A stretch of DNA of 64,000 bases from Taxillus chinensis (Eukaryota > Streptophyta > Magnoliopsida > Santalales > Loranthaceae), in NCBI GenBank assembly GCA_023512835.1, contig CM042092.1:49624900-49688899 (forward strand), written 5' to 3'. The notes below the pieces were generated by a model. That model saw nothing but the letters and a program-made list of their open reading frames with translations. It searched no databases and was not told the origin of the DNA. This document shows, one piece after another, positions 1-9,587 of the stretch (position 1 is its first letter; each line of letters opens with the position of its first letter). Both the position numbers and the translations under genes were made by a program.

Positions 1-649
1 TAGGATTTGCATGCATTGGCATTAGGGCACTAGTTGCATATGTTGCTCATGTGTGATCGTGTGGGAACTGTGATTAAGCTGTATATGTGGTAGGAATGCA
101 TGAATAACGAGATAAAGTGTTAATCCGTGCAACTCGATCTTTTGTGGTAATTTGAACATGAAAGCAAGGAAAAGAAATTGTGGAATTGAAACTGTGTGCT
201 TGGAAACTTGAGGCTTGTGAACTGTTAACAAAAGAAAATAATAATAATAAATTAAATTAAATATACAATAATGTTGGTGTTCGTGAATGGTTGAGCATGT
301 GATTTGTTTGGTATTGTGTGACATGAGCGTGGTTATGAGCAATGCAATGAAATGAAAAAAAAAATTGGTATAGTCCGTGAAATGTGAACCTATGGACTTG
401 TGTACACAAGGATGCGTGTTATAGCTTAAGTTGCTTAGTCGGTAGTGATCTCGCAATTGTTGAGATCGTTTAGTATTAACCTGGAGCGCTACCTTTTCGC
501 ATAGCCAATGTTTCGAGACTAATAAACCGTACGATTGTTGAGGTAACGAGAGGAGGCCGCAACTCAGGTTGGGCAAGTGAGAGAGCTGCAGTGAAGGTGA
601 TAAACTAATCACGGCAGAGGTTGGCATCTTTAACCTGATTATCCAAGCG
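1..649 (+). other. Gypsy-1 leader and 5' gag zone, no intact gene
   Basis: The left part matches the leader of Gypsy-2 and Gypsy-3, with the shared block around TTTGCATGCATTGGCATTAG. An A-rich run sits at 230-260 and near 354-363. A 201-codon frame on the minus strand here is low-complexity and has no counterpart in the sister copies, so I do not call it a gene. Confidence 0.6.
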
Positions 650-713
650 ATGAGGGATCAGATTCGACGACCGATTAGGAGCGAGGTACGCCAAAAGCCG
701 TCAACCCATATCA

Positions 714-1010
714 TTGAGGGGAGTTTGGGTGCGGATCAACGGAAGCCACATTTTCCCAATCGGCAAGAAGGACTTAAGAGGCATAGGGTGCAAGTTGAGA
801 ATGGTCACGAGTTTCATGTTGGGGGTCAACCCTCAACACTTCCATTTGAGTCCCGTTTCCCTAAGGGTTGTGCTTCGTTGTGGACAACCGGGACATTGGA
901 AAAGAGAGTGTGCCAAGAAGCGAGACCGGTGTCGCCTCTGTGGAAAAGTAGGACGTCTTCGTACGATCTGTTTTGGTAGGACCGGGAGTGATCTTTGGAG
1001 GACTAGCTAG
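714..1010 (+). pseudogene. gag: gag nucleocapsid remnant with two decayed zinc knuckles
   Basis: The open frame contains CGQPGHWKREC followed about 8 residues later by CRLCGKVGRLRTIC. These correspond to two consecutive CCHC zinc knuckles of a Ty3/gypsy nucleocapsid, which binds the element RNA during particle assembly. Knuckle 1 has lost its first cysteine (Val at that place) and knuckle 2 has Arg instead of its histidine, so neither is a complete zinc site. The upstream gag core is not readable in one frame. A parallel but differently decayed knuckle pair is in Gypsy-3 (41700-41810). Confidence 0.75.
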
Positions 1011-3950
1011 TGAGGCCCGTAGAAGAGCAAGACAGAACTTCATTGGTGGTATCGTGCCCCTTTGGTGGGTTGTCGGTTGAGTCTCGTACTAGTTATGTGA
1101 GGCGGGGTGGACTTTATCATGTCACGTTTGAGTTAGCATTTCGAATGGATGTGGTTGGTGACCTGTTAGGAAATAAATAAGTAAAAAGAATAAATATAGA
1201 TTTATAATGCTAGAAGAATAATAAGTAACTAATGAATATATATGGGTGTTGATTTTGTATGTGAGTGGTATTCAACTTTGGCACGTGTTGATAATCGAGT
1301 AACCAAATCTTGTAGGCTACCTTTTGCCGGTGGGAGGAAATTTAGATTGGCTAGCTAGTAGAGCTTGAGGTGTGAAGTGATGGCTTGTGGGTGATTGTGT
1401 GACACCTCCTTGGCAACCTTGATTAATAGAAATATGTCCTTAAGCGGATAGAGGTATGTGTTGGAGTACCACTTGAAAGGGATATTCCTATGGTTACCTT
1501 TCTTTTCCAAGCGTTGTGGTTGAGGGGAAAACGCAGCTAGTATAGCCTGCTCTTAGAGTCCTTGAAGTGTTATCTTGTTGGCTAGAGTGGTCGTTGCAAG
1601 TTCGGCTAGTAACTATATAGGTGTTCTGGGTTCTCGGATGGTCAAGCAGGTGGCCATGTGTCATGTTTGTCGAGTGTGAAAGACCATGAGTGATGTTCTT
1701 AGAACATGTTGTGAAATGGGGATGCACACGTGTAAAATGTGAACTGTTCTGGAGCTCAACTATCGCGTGTGAGTGGGTTTCAAGGGTCGTGCCCGATGCA
1801 TCCAATTGGTAAAAAGAGGTAAGCAAGTGAGATTTGGCAGGCCTTGTTCGGGCTTTTTACCCACATCTGGAAAACATTTCTCTAGGGGCTGCGGGTGTGC
1901 TTTTGCATGGTAGGGCCATTCCTTTGGTCTGTATCTTGAGGAGAAGGTGTAAAAAAAAAAAAAAAAATTGGTACGTTCTCGTCAGGAGTCTTGTGTTTCG
2001 TTGCATGTGTTGAGAATGTGCGAGAAAATGTGGCATTGTGTTGTTGGATGTATTGCATAAGTGGTAGAGGTATATAGCGGAGTTGCTACGTGTGGGTGTT
2101 GCGACACATATGCGTAGAGAAGGATGAGGCATGGTGTATTGGTATAAGTAAGCTGTGGTGTGAGGATGAGGAAGAGTGTTAGAAGTGATGATTGTTTATG
2201 TTCTTCCTTGTCTGGTGTTATTAAACTGTTGGTAAGTTGAGAAAAAAAAAAGGGGGTTGTTTGATCCCCAGAATTGAGTCAGTTGGCAGTTTTTGCTTGG
2301 AAGGGGTATTAGTGCTACTCCTTGGGGAGCGATTTATGTCGGGCGGATGTCACAAAGGTGCATGTTTTAGAGCAGTCTTGGTAGGCGGATGACCTACATT
2401 TGTGCTCTTGAAAACCTTTCAGGTACAGTATCACGCGGTAAGGGAGATGGTTCACGCTATCAAGGTGTTGGTGTGTTTGGGAACTACGTGAAGGTCCCGA
2501 ATCAGGCGTTTGCATGTCTTGTTTCCTGCGCCACCCGGAGGAATGGCAGTGATCACATTAAGCTGAGGCTAGAGCCCGAGCATTTCTTGGTCAGTTTGAG
2601 TGTTTTGTTGGTGTGTTGAGATAGGACGTGACGGTTGGTATAGCAGGGTTAGTGGGCCATGAGGTGGAGTATGTCCTGGAGGCAAAGGATTCCTTTGTGA
2701 CCTGTGAGTGGTGACACCGAGGATTCCGTTATTGTCATGTTGTAGGTAGGAGACTTTTCCAGGGTGGAGAGAACTACGTTGTTGGCAACTACCCGGCGTC
2801 AAAGAATTCCTGTCGCATGGAATGTCTGCCGACTGAGTAAGGCATTATCACTTGGGTTGTAACATAAGCCTCAGTTAGTGACGGCTGTGTGGGCCCTTGG
2901 TGGATCCCTATCTGACCGTAGTTAGGGAGGTGTTATTTATGTGACGTTCTGGTTCAAGGGATTCTTTAGTAGATTCTCAACATTGGTGACTGGTGTTAGC
3001 CCGATAGTAGCTTTTTGGTCTTGTTGTGGTTGTGTATGGCACTGAATTTGTCATCCCTGGACTCCATTGGGCGTCATGTTGACTGTAACTGAATGGAAAC
3101 TTCATCCTAGTATAGCTGTGTCCTGGATTGTAAGCTGTGGAGGGCCATCATTGGTGTTGGTTGTATTTCATTGTGACCTCATGGTGCTTGCTGTAAGGGT
3201 GCGGTCTACATCTGGGGGTGTGGTTGCGTGGTAAATTGTTGGTGTCCGTTGCATCAAATCTTAATGGTGGGTTACTATTGGGGTACCTTTAATTGGGGAG
3301 TGTTGCCTTATTGGGATGCGCTTAGGCTGATGGTGTTGGCCTTGTTCGATTATCGGGGTCTTAGCGAATCTATGGGAGGTTTCTCGACCTCACTTGTTGT
3401 CGACTTGCTCACGTGAGTTGTTGTCGGCGCGCTAATTGGCCAAGCTCTAGTTCTTGTTATGCTCATGGGTGTTATGTGTTGCTTTAATCTTCCCGTGATG
3501 TTTGCTACTTGGTTTCTCTTTTTGGGGATGAAAAGTCCAAAGGTGGGAAGGTTGTGAGGAAACTCCCTGCGGATGAGTTTGTATGGTGTCGGCGAGTGGG
3601 CAGTGGAACGTTAAACGTGTAGTAGTGTTTTGTTTGTGCTTTGTTCCTTGTAGTGGTGTTTATGATGTGAGTTGGTCTGTGACCTATGTGATTTGTTAAA
3701 CGTATGTCTTGGGGATGGGTGTATATGTCGTACACCGTCGTGACATGTGAATACTTGTGACATGTGTTAGGTGAGGAGAACAAGGATTGTTTGTGAGTTT
3801 AGAATATGTGTTTCCCTATCATGCTTGTGTTGTATTGGGTTTGTGGGTACGTGCCTTCATGTGTGTTATTGTGTGATATCTTCGGTCGCGGGTATGTGAA
3901 TGGTTGTGGACGATGTGCATCAGCATGTGCATTATGGAAAGTGTATTGTC
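1011..3950 (+). other. non-coding internal block of Gypsy-1, no pol motifs
   Basis: About 2.9 kb between the gag remnant and the chromodomain tail. No protease DTG, RT YxDD/FxDD, RNase H or integrase HHCC/DDE motif is visible in any frame. Much of it is shared with Gypsy-3 (about 41820-44940), for example 2380-2850 against 43270-43740. An A run lies at 1951-1968. Positions 1433-1880 have no counterpart in Gypsy-3, which carries a different segment there. Confidence 0.6.
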
Positions 3951-4055
3951 TTTTCGAGGACGACACGTCCTATAGAGGAAATATGGAAACGCGAATCCAT
4001 GATGCGTGAGCAACCCCGAGTTGTTCGAGGACAAACAATCTTAAGGGTGGAGGGG
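3951..4055 (+). pseudogene. chromodomain-tail remnant of integrase
   Basis: A short frame reads PIEEIWKRESMMREQ. It parallels GIEEETWERESVMHEQHP in Gypsy-2 (28610-28680), where it lies at the end of pol. The pattern with a Trp-Glu/Lys pair and a following basic-acidic helix resembles the last part of a plant chromovirus chromodomain, which tethers integrase to chromatin. The rest of the integrase is absent upstream. The segment overlaps two PPT-like modules (3951-3980 and 4023-4055). Confidence 0.5.
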
Positions 4056-4337
4056 TGGCTGCTGGCTGGTGTATTTGTATTTCCTTTCGACTTTTGACTT
4101 TTATTTATATTGAATGTGTTAATGAAATGTGCTTGTGATGGGTATTTGTGACATGTGGATGTGTTTCCATAGATTGTGATGCATGTGGTTATGGACTGTG
4201 GTGGCACTATGTTATGTGCTATTGTGTACAATGTGCGGTGTATGACCCATTTGGGTTTTGTGGCTCGCCGTGTGGCAAATGGGTAGCTTGTGTTTGTTTT
4301 CCTCGTATGTCATTTCTTTTCGAGGACAAAAAGTCTT

Positions 4338-4350
4338 AAGGGGGAGAGGA
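4338..4350 (+). other. polypurine tract of Gypsy-1
   Basis: The purine run AAGGGGGAGAGGA ends exactly where the LTR begins with TG. This is the expected primer for plus-strand DNA synthesis. The same junction is seen at 28930-28942, 45320-45332 and 46788-46800. Confidence 0.9.
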
Positions 4351-4915
4351 TGTAATGACCCGTGTGTAACCCGTGTGTAAGAAGTTAACCACAAACACCT
4401 TGGATATTGGTGCACAAGTTTGAGGTAAGAGATGAGCCCAAGAGGGGACTTTTGGGAGGTGCATGTGACAAGTGATAACGTACCTTTATGCCCTAGGAAG
4501 ATGCTATGCGTATACCAGGCGGTTTTAAGTTGTTTTGGCTGATCTTGGAGCTCACTTTTGATAGGGTAGATGGCCTCAAACAATTGGCGTGCAAGAACAA
4601 AAGTTTCTTAGAATGAGGTCGTCTACCTACCACAGAAATTTCAGAGCATTTGGAGCTGCACGTGAATTCACCCATTTCACGTGCAAGCATATTTTTGCTT
4701 CCTAGACCTCTACAAGATGCAAGGAGGCTTGGGGTGAAGTTTGAGTGCATTTGGAGCTGCACGCCAATTGGGGAATTGGCGTTCAAATTGGCGTGCAAGC
4801 ATGTTTTTGCATGGTTACCTTGGTTTTGTCGTTCTAATCATCTTTTCCCAAAGGACCATGATGGAATTGTGGATATTTTGGCGTGTATGGAAGTGAGAAG
4901 GTGGTAGCTTGTGTA

Positions 4916-4994
4916 ATCAAAACTACGTCGTTTTGATCATGGGTTTCACTTAATCAAAACTACGTCGTTTTGATAATGGGAGGTCTATATAAAG
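4916..4994 (+). promoter_or_regulatory. Gypsy-1 LTR promoter: two ACGT palindromes and TATA box
   Basis: Near-palindromes with core AAAACTACGTCGTTTT lie at 4916-4937 and 4953-4974. A TATA box, CTATATAAAG, follows at 4985-4994, about 10 bp after the second. The ACGT centre is the type bound by plant bZIP proteins; the binding itself is inference. Confidence 0.7.
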
Positions 4995-5039
4995 ATGAGG
5001 AGACTCCTTGTTCTAGGGTTAGGGTTCTTTTCAGCCGTC

Positions 5040-5041
<2 letters not shown>

Positions 5042-5101
<60 letters not shown>
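5042..5101 (+). repeat. (GA)n microsatellite in LTR leader
   Basis: About 60 bp of uninterrupted GA, some 50 bp downstream of the TATA box, so it would be in the transcribed leader. Sister LTRs carry shorter tracts at the same place. Translated, it gives only Glu-Arg repeats and is not a gene. Confidence 0.95.
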
Positions 5102-5103
<2 letters not shown>

Positions 5104-5194
5104 AGGAAGGAGAGCTGCTGGCTTGCTGCCGGAGCGTCGTGCGTGGGGAAGACAACGTCTAGCGTGGAAGCAAGAGGCGGAGGACGTTTTTAAG

Positions 5195-5980
5195 GTAGGG
5201 GTTGTCTCACCTAGTCTGTTCCAGGGTTAGGCCCTGTGTAGAGGGTTTCTCGAGTTTCTATTGTTATTGTTATATTATTTATATGTAAATTCATATAGGT
5301 GTGACCTCCTATATGAATGTTGGCCTTCAGTGGCGTTTTGGTGTGATCTCTGAGGTTGGGTGGTTAGTGCATGTTAAGTGTTCGATAAAATGCCTGTGTG
5401 AATATGCCTGTGTGTATGCTCGAACGTGTTTGAAATAATGCCTGTGAGGCTATGCATATTATGTGTTTGAAATAATATACGTGTGGCTGGGTTTGTGAGC
5501 CTGTGAATATATGCATGCTAAGTGTTCGACGTTATTCCCATGTGACTAAGCATATTAAGTGTTTGATGTTATGCCTGTATGGCCTTATGTCTTTGCGTGT
5601 TTGCTTGTACACCCGGTGGCTGTGGAAGCCCGGGACTGTTTTGTGTTAGCCTGTGAGGCTGTGGAAACTATGCCTGAGAGGCGGTTAAACTATTTGCCTG
5701 AGAGGCGGTTAAATCATTGGCCTGAAGAGGCGGTTAAATCACTTGAATCATTGGCCTGAAGAGGCGGTTAAATCACTTGTGGTTAAAGTGTTAGCTTGTG
5801 TGAATGTAGAAATGATTGTATTTGCTGGTGGTTTGTTATTATGTCTGTTGGAATGTATCACGACACCACACTCGTACACATGTCATGTAGATGCTAGGAG
5901 CATGGGATGGGTTGGGGAGACATGATCCCTACTGAGCCGTGGTTGCTCACCCCTCCTACTTGTGATGTGTTTTCTTGCAG
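5195..5980 (+). other. putative leader intron inside the LTR
   Basis: A donor-like AAG/GTAGGGG at 5195 and an acceptor-like TTTTCTTGCAG at 5970-5980 bound a 786-nt interval. Both borders are conserved in Gypsy-2 and Gypsy-3 LTRs, while the interval length varies (628-894 nt in undisturbed copies). The interval is mostly short tandem repeats. Splicing is inferred, not shown. Confidence 0.5.
5671..5790 (+). repeat. short tandem repeat with GGCGGTTAAATCA
   Basis: Four tandem units containing GAGGCGGTTAAA, spaced about 24-35 bp, lie within the possible intron. Similar arrays are at 40102-40260 and 46382-46527 in Gypsy-3. Confidence 0.8.
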
Positions 5981-6276
5981 GAACCTACAGGCATTAGGTG
6001 GGAACACCTAGGTGGAGGAGTTCCGTTTTGTGGCTTTGTTTTATGTTATGTAATTTGTGTTATGTAATTTCGTTGAGGCCTTGTAACCCCTAGCGGGAGA
6101 TTTTGTAATGAAGTTTGAAACATAATAAAGGCATGTGGTTTGAATTTAATAATTATGTGATTTTGGTCTCTGAAAATAAAATGTGAAGTGTATGTTGTAT
6201 CCTACCCCTTTATCCAAACCCGGGTAAAGGGAGGGTCACGTTCGGTCTCCTCGGGTTGGAAAACCGGGGCGTGACA

Positions 6277-6456
6277 CCGCTTCATCTTGGTGGCCATTGA
6301 TTATTTTACCATGTGGGTAGAAGCGCGTCATATGCTAATGTCACGCAAGCTGTGGTGCTCAAATTTTTGCGGAGCAACATTATATGTCGATACAGGCTTC
6401 ATGAGCAGATCATAACAGACAATGTCGCCAATCTAAACAATCGGATGATGGGTAAG
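6277..6456 (+). pseudogene. Tat-like integrase, fragment 1
   Basis: The sequence encodes, with frame breaks, the start of a Ty3/gypsy integrase core of the plant Tat type. A readable stretch is LVAIDYFTMWVEARH, where the Asp is the first catalytic acid. Further on, CAGACAATGTCGCC corresponds to the region of the second catalytic Asp. It is cut on the left by Gypsy-1 and on the right by an Athila-like solo LTR. The gene resumes at 7965-7970 after one copy of the GTAAG duplication. Upstream pol and gag are not in the window. Confidence 0.75.
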
Positions 6457-7964
6457 TGACCCGTATAAATTGTGTCTATAGGTTTTTGCAGCAAGTGCCT
6501 GGTCAAGTAATAAAATGGAGTATTAAGACTCCGGTTGTTGAACCCACAGGGAGGTAGCTAATCTTGTTAAGCGGCAAGCACTAAGCTATCAAGTTGAACT
6601 TATGTCTGGACAATTGATTTTTGTTTAAGCAAAAGTGATTAAATCCGAATGTTGGCAAGTTGTTGGTATAGAAATTTCAGGTGATTAAGGATCTAGGGTG
6701 ACAATGTTTACCACCTAATCGATTGTAATAGTTTGGTTATGGCTCTTGTTCTTGATTTATGTTCTAGTTCTTGTTCATGTTGATTATCTCCTACCTATCT
6801 TACATTTGGTCCATGCTAAGGTAGATTTAAGGCTTTTATCCCATTTGGTCCATGTGAATAAAAGTGATCAAGGTAGATAAACAATCTAATAGTTGCAGAC
6901 TTGGTCCATCATACAATATTAAATCTAATTCACTAGTGTTCCACCCTAGACAAGGGCTAAGATTACCTAATTATGCATAAACTAGGCATTTCCATTTAAG
7001 CAAGTGAATTAAACAAGAACTGAATTTTATTTTATTGAACAACCATAACCAAACTGAATACAATTTATTGGGGGCTACATTGCTCCCCTAGACTAACAAA
7101 ACTACTCCATAATCATGACAAAAGCAATAACAATTACAAGAAAGAACATGATTACAGTACCAGGACAATAAAGGAAGACCCCAAGATGAACCAGGACTCC
7201 AGCCTCCAAAGACTCCGGTGTTTGCTGCCCAAAATCACTCCTTGCCAAGGACAATCCGATCTTTTAGCAATGGCTATAGCTCTTTTTCAGAACTCAGATC
7301 GGATTCTCTCCCTCAAGATGCTTTACAATGCCTCCAAAGACCCCTATTTATAGGATTTGGTGGGCCAAATTAGGGTTACAAAAGGTGTGCCCTAATTATA
7401 AATGTGGTCGCAGCCAAAACGACGTCGTTTTGGTTAATGACACTATTCAACGTTCTATGCTCAATAACACTCAAACTACACCAAATTTGACCCCAATTCT
7501 TTAGAAGAAAATGAGTAAAACAACAAAACACATCATTTGGAGCTCCAAAATGCTTGCATGCGAGAATGCACATGAGAAGAGCCTTTTCACGTGCAACTCC
7601 AAATCATCCCAAATTTGCTCCAAAGCTTCCTCTTGAGTTGTAAAAGGCATCTAAGTAATAAAATCCTTGCACATGAGAATGCACATGAGAAAGCCTTTTC
7701 ACGTGCACCTTGATTTTGCCTTCATTTTTTTCCATCTTCTTCCTATAGCTTCCTCTTGAGTGTATGGAATGATCTAGACAAGGTGTGTGGGAAAAGGTTG
7801 CTCCAAAACCTGCCAAAAATACTCAAAAAGTACCACTATACACCAAACAGAGTCTTCCTAGGGGTTAGAGCAAATATGTGTAAAATATCATGTAAATAGG
7901 TACAAAACATACTCTAAAACACACTAAATAAGGCTTAAGATAACGGCATAAATGCACGTTATCG
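6457..7964 (-). mobile_element. Athila-like solo LTR
   Basis: 1508 bp, the reverse complement of the LTR at 32479-33973 (1495 bp). It begins TGACCCGTATAAA and ends with GCACGTTATCG, the final A having changed to G. Exact 5-bp duplications GTAAG flank it (6452-6456 and 7965-7969). No internal region or second LTR is present, so it is a solo LTR left by LTR-LTR recombination. On its own strand it has a TATA box (7344-7353), a perfect 20-bp palindrome CCAAAACGACGTCGTTTTGG (7414-7433) and two CACGTG-type inverted repeats (about 7555-7605 and 7665-7710). Confidence 0.93.
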
Positions 7965-8591
7965 GTAAGTTGTACGAAACATACGAATCCAACACCACAA
8001 CTCGACTCCCTATCGCCCTAAAATGAATGGAGGCATTGAAACGGCCAATAAGAACATCAAGAACATTCTCGGAAAGATGATTGAGACATACAAAGATTGG
8101 CATGAAAAGCTACCATATGCTTTGCATGCTTATCGTACCTCGGTGCGAACAACAATTGGGGCAACTCCGTTTTCTTTGGTCTACGGCATGGAAACAGTTC
8201 TACTTGTCGAAGTGGAGATACCTTCCCTCCGAGTACTCAAGGATACTCGGCTAGAAGTAGCGAGAATGGGCCCAAAGTCATTATGAGTAGTTGAACTTAA
8301 TCAAAGGCAAACGCCTGACAGCTATTTGCGAGAGGACAATTATATCAACGAGAGAATGATGAACAACTACAATAAAAAGGTGAAGCCCGAAGCTTTCAAG
8401 CGGGTGACCTCGTCCTCAAGAAGATTTTACCAATTTAACATAACCATAGAGGCAAGTGGACTCCCAATTATGAAGGCCCATATGTGGTGAAGAAAGCATT
8501 CTCGGGAGGTGCCTTAATCCTTGCTAGAATCGATGGTGATGAGCTCCCTAACCCGGTGAATAGCGATGCGGTGAAAAAGTTCTATGCTTAA
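7965..8591 (+). pseudogene. Tat-like integrase, fragment 2 to pol stop
   Basis: Continues the integrase of 6277-6456. An 87-codon open stretch (8023-8286) begins MNGGIETANKNIKNILGK, where the Glu of GGIE sits at the place of the third catalytic acid, and continues through DWHEKLPYALHAYRTS and TPFSLVYGME, both typical of Tat/Ogre-type integrases. The C-terminal domain follows with frame breaks. The probable pol end is the TAA at 8589-8591 after DAVKKFYA. Together with fragment 1 it covers most of the catalytic core. It is interrupted by the solo LTR and cannot be functional. Confidence 0.85.
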
Positions 8592-9093
8592 CTCTCATAC
8601 CTCTCAACAAGGTTCTTATTCCTGTGATGAGCGGACTTGGTGAAAACCTTGAAAGGGCATCAAGGGTAAAATACAAAGCTCTAACAATAGACAAAGAAGC
8701 AAATAAAGGTGGACTTGGTGAAAACCCGAAAGGGCACCAAGGGTAAAATACAAAGTTGACGACAAATCCTGAAGGGTGAAAGCAGTTAGAATCCATAAGG
8801 ATCAAGACCACCTAAAACAGGGTCCATTACAAACAGTGGAAACAGCGTCACCTAAAGACAACAACTATAAACGGTGGAAGATTTGGTCAAACCTAAGGCA
8901 CACTCGAATCAAATTTGTATATTGTGCTTTTTAAAGACTTGTAATTCTATTTATCCGATTATAACAATAGGGCACTTTTTATGATATAAATATGTTTTGT
9001 GGAATCAAACCAACAAAATCCCATTTTATATCCCTAATTATATTTTAACAACTTCATTTCACATTTAAGTAGAATATCTTAAATCCCAAGTAG
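8592..9093 (+). other. Tat-like post-pol region, left part
   Basis: Non-coding sequence after the pol stop. It contains a direct duplication of about 45 bp with GGACTTGGTGAAAAC at 8634 and 8711. It continues beyond the Gypsy-2 insertion at 30514. The last five bases (9089-9093, AGTAG) are the target duplication of Gypsy-2. Confidence 0.7.
8634..8757 (+). repeat. direct repeat of about 45 bp in Tat post-pol region
   Basis: Two copies of a unit starting GGACTTGGTGAAAAC and ending GGGTAAAATACAAAG, with start points about 77 bp apart. Confidence 0.8.
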
Positions 9094-9587
9094 TGTAATG
9101 ACCCGTGTTTTGGGTAGAACAAGCTGGAACGAAGATGAACAATACCCTGGGCGAACGCTTGGGTTGAAAGGTGGAAGACCCGAAGATTTGGGTCGTAGGG
9201 TCGAAGACCGAGGGTCAAAGTTTGAAGGTTTGAGGGTCGAAAGTTAGATCTTCGAGACAGATCTTCGAGGCCGCGTTTCCAGCGAGTCTTCGAGGGAGTG
9301 TTTCTACGAGTCTTCGTGGCTTGGTTGTTAGAGAGTGTAATGAGCTCAAGTGGGAGCGTGTAGAGGTTGCGTGTGACAATGACCATGTTCGGATTGTGGG
9401 TATTTTGTCCTGTGTGGAAGCGGAGTGGTTAGTTCATGTTTTATTTATCAAAACTACGTCATTTTGATGGTGTGTTTCATTTATCAAAACTACGTCATTT
9501 TGATGGTATGTTTCATTTATCAAAACTACATCGTTTTGATGGTGGGATTTCATTTACGAAAACTACGTCGTTTTGATGGTGGGATTT
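9094..9587 (+). mobile_element. Gypsy-2 5' LTR, left part
   Basis: The first 494 bp of the LTR, matching 28943 onward with roughly 4% visible substitutions in the first 200 bp and a small duplication with AGATCTTCGAG that the 3' LTR lacks. It ends with GATTT (9583-9587), the target duplication of Copia-1. Confidence 0.9.
9447..9577 (+). promoter_or_regulatory. four ACGT palindromes in Gypsy-2 5' LTR
   Basis: Copies at 9447-9468, 9483-9504, 9519-9540 and 9556-9577, spaced 36-37 bp. A fifth lies beyond the Copia-1 insertion at 22292-22313, followed by the TATA box (22323-22331). The 3' LTR of the same element has four. Confidence 0.75.

Larger units (their letters stand above)
1..4350 (+). mobile_element. 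Gypsy-1 internal region (partial, decayed)
   Basis: Internal region of a Ty3/gypsy element whose 3' LTR follows directly. The first bases match the sequence 149 bp downstream of the 5' LTR end in Gypsy-2 (23638) and the equivalent point in Gypsy-3 (near 40926), so the missing 5' LTR should end about 149 bp left of the window. Gag zinc-knuckle remnants lie near 860-1000 and a chromodomain-tail remnant near 3960-4040. Between them I see no reverse transcriptase, RNase H or integrase motif. The same arrangement recurs in Gypsy-3, so this looks like a pol-less derivative rather than simple decay. The strand is rich in G and T. No intact gene. Confidence 0.8.
4351..6276 (+). mobile_element. Gypsy-1 3' LTR
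   Basis: 1926 bp, starting TGTAATGACCCG and ending GGGGCGTGACA, the same ends as the LTRs of Gypsy-2 and Gypsy-3. It holds two CACGTG- or GCGT-type inverted repeats (4653-4688 and 4752-4800), two ACGT palindromes, a TATA box (4985-4994), a GA run, a possible intron and an AATAAA polyadenylation signal (6124-6129). The insertion is in a Tat-like integrase gene, so the right-hand target duplication should be CCGCT (6277-6281); the left copy is outside the window. Confidence 0.9.

Noticed and set aside
22..627. 201-codon frame on the minus strand
   Set aside because: Low-complexity composition, antisense to the leader of Gypsy-1, not kept in Gypsy-2 or Gypsy-3, no domain.
4970..5230. Frame with long Glu-Arg repeat
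   Set aside because: Product of the (GA)n microsatellite; the same artefact recurs in the other LTRs.
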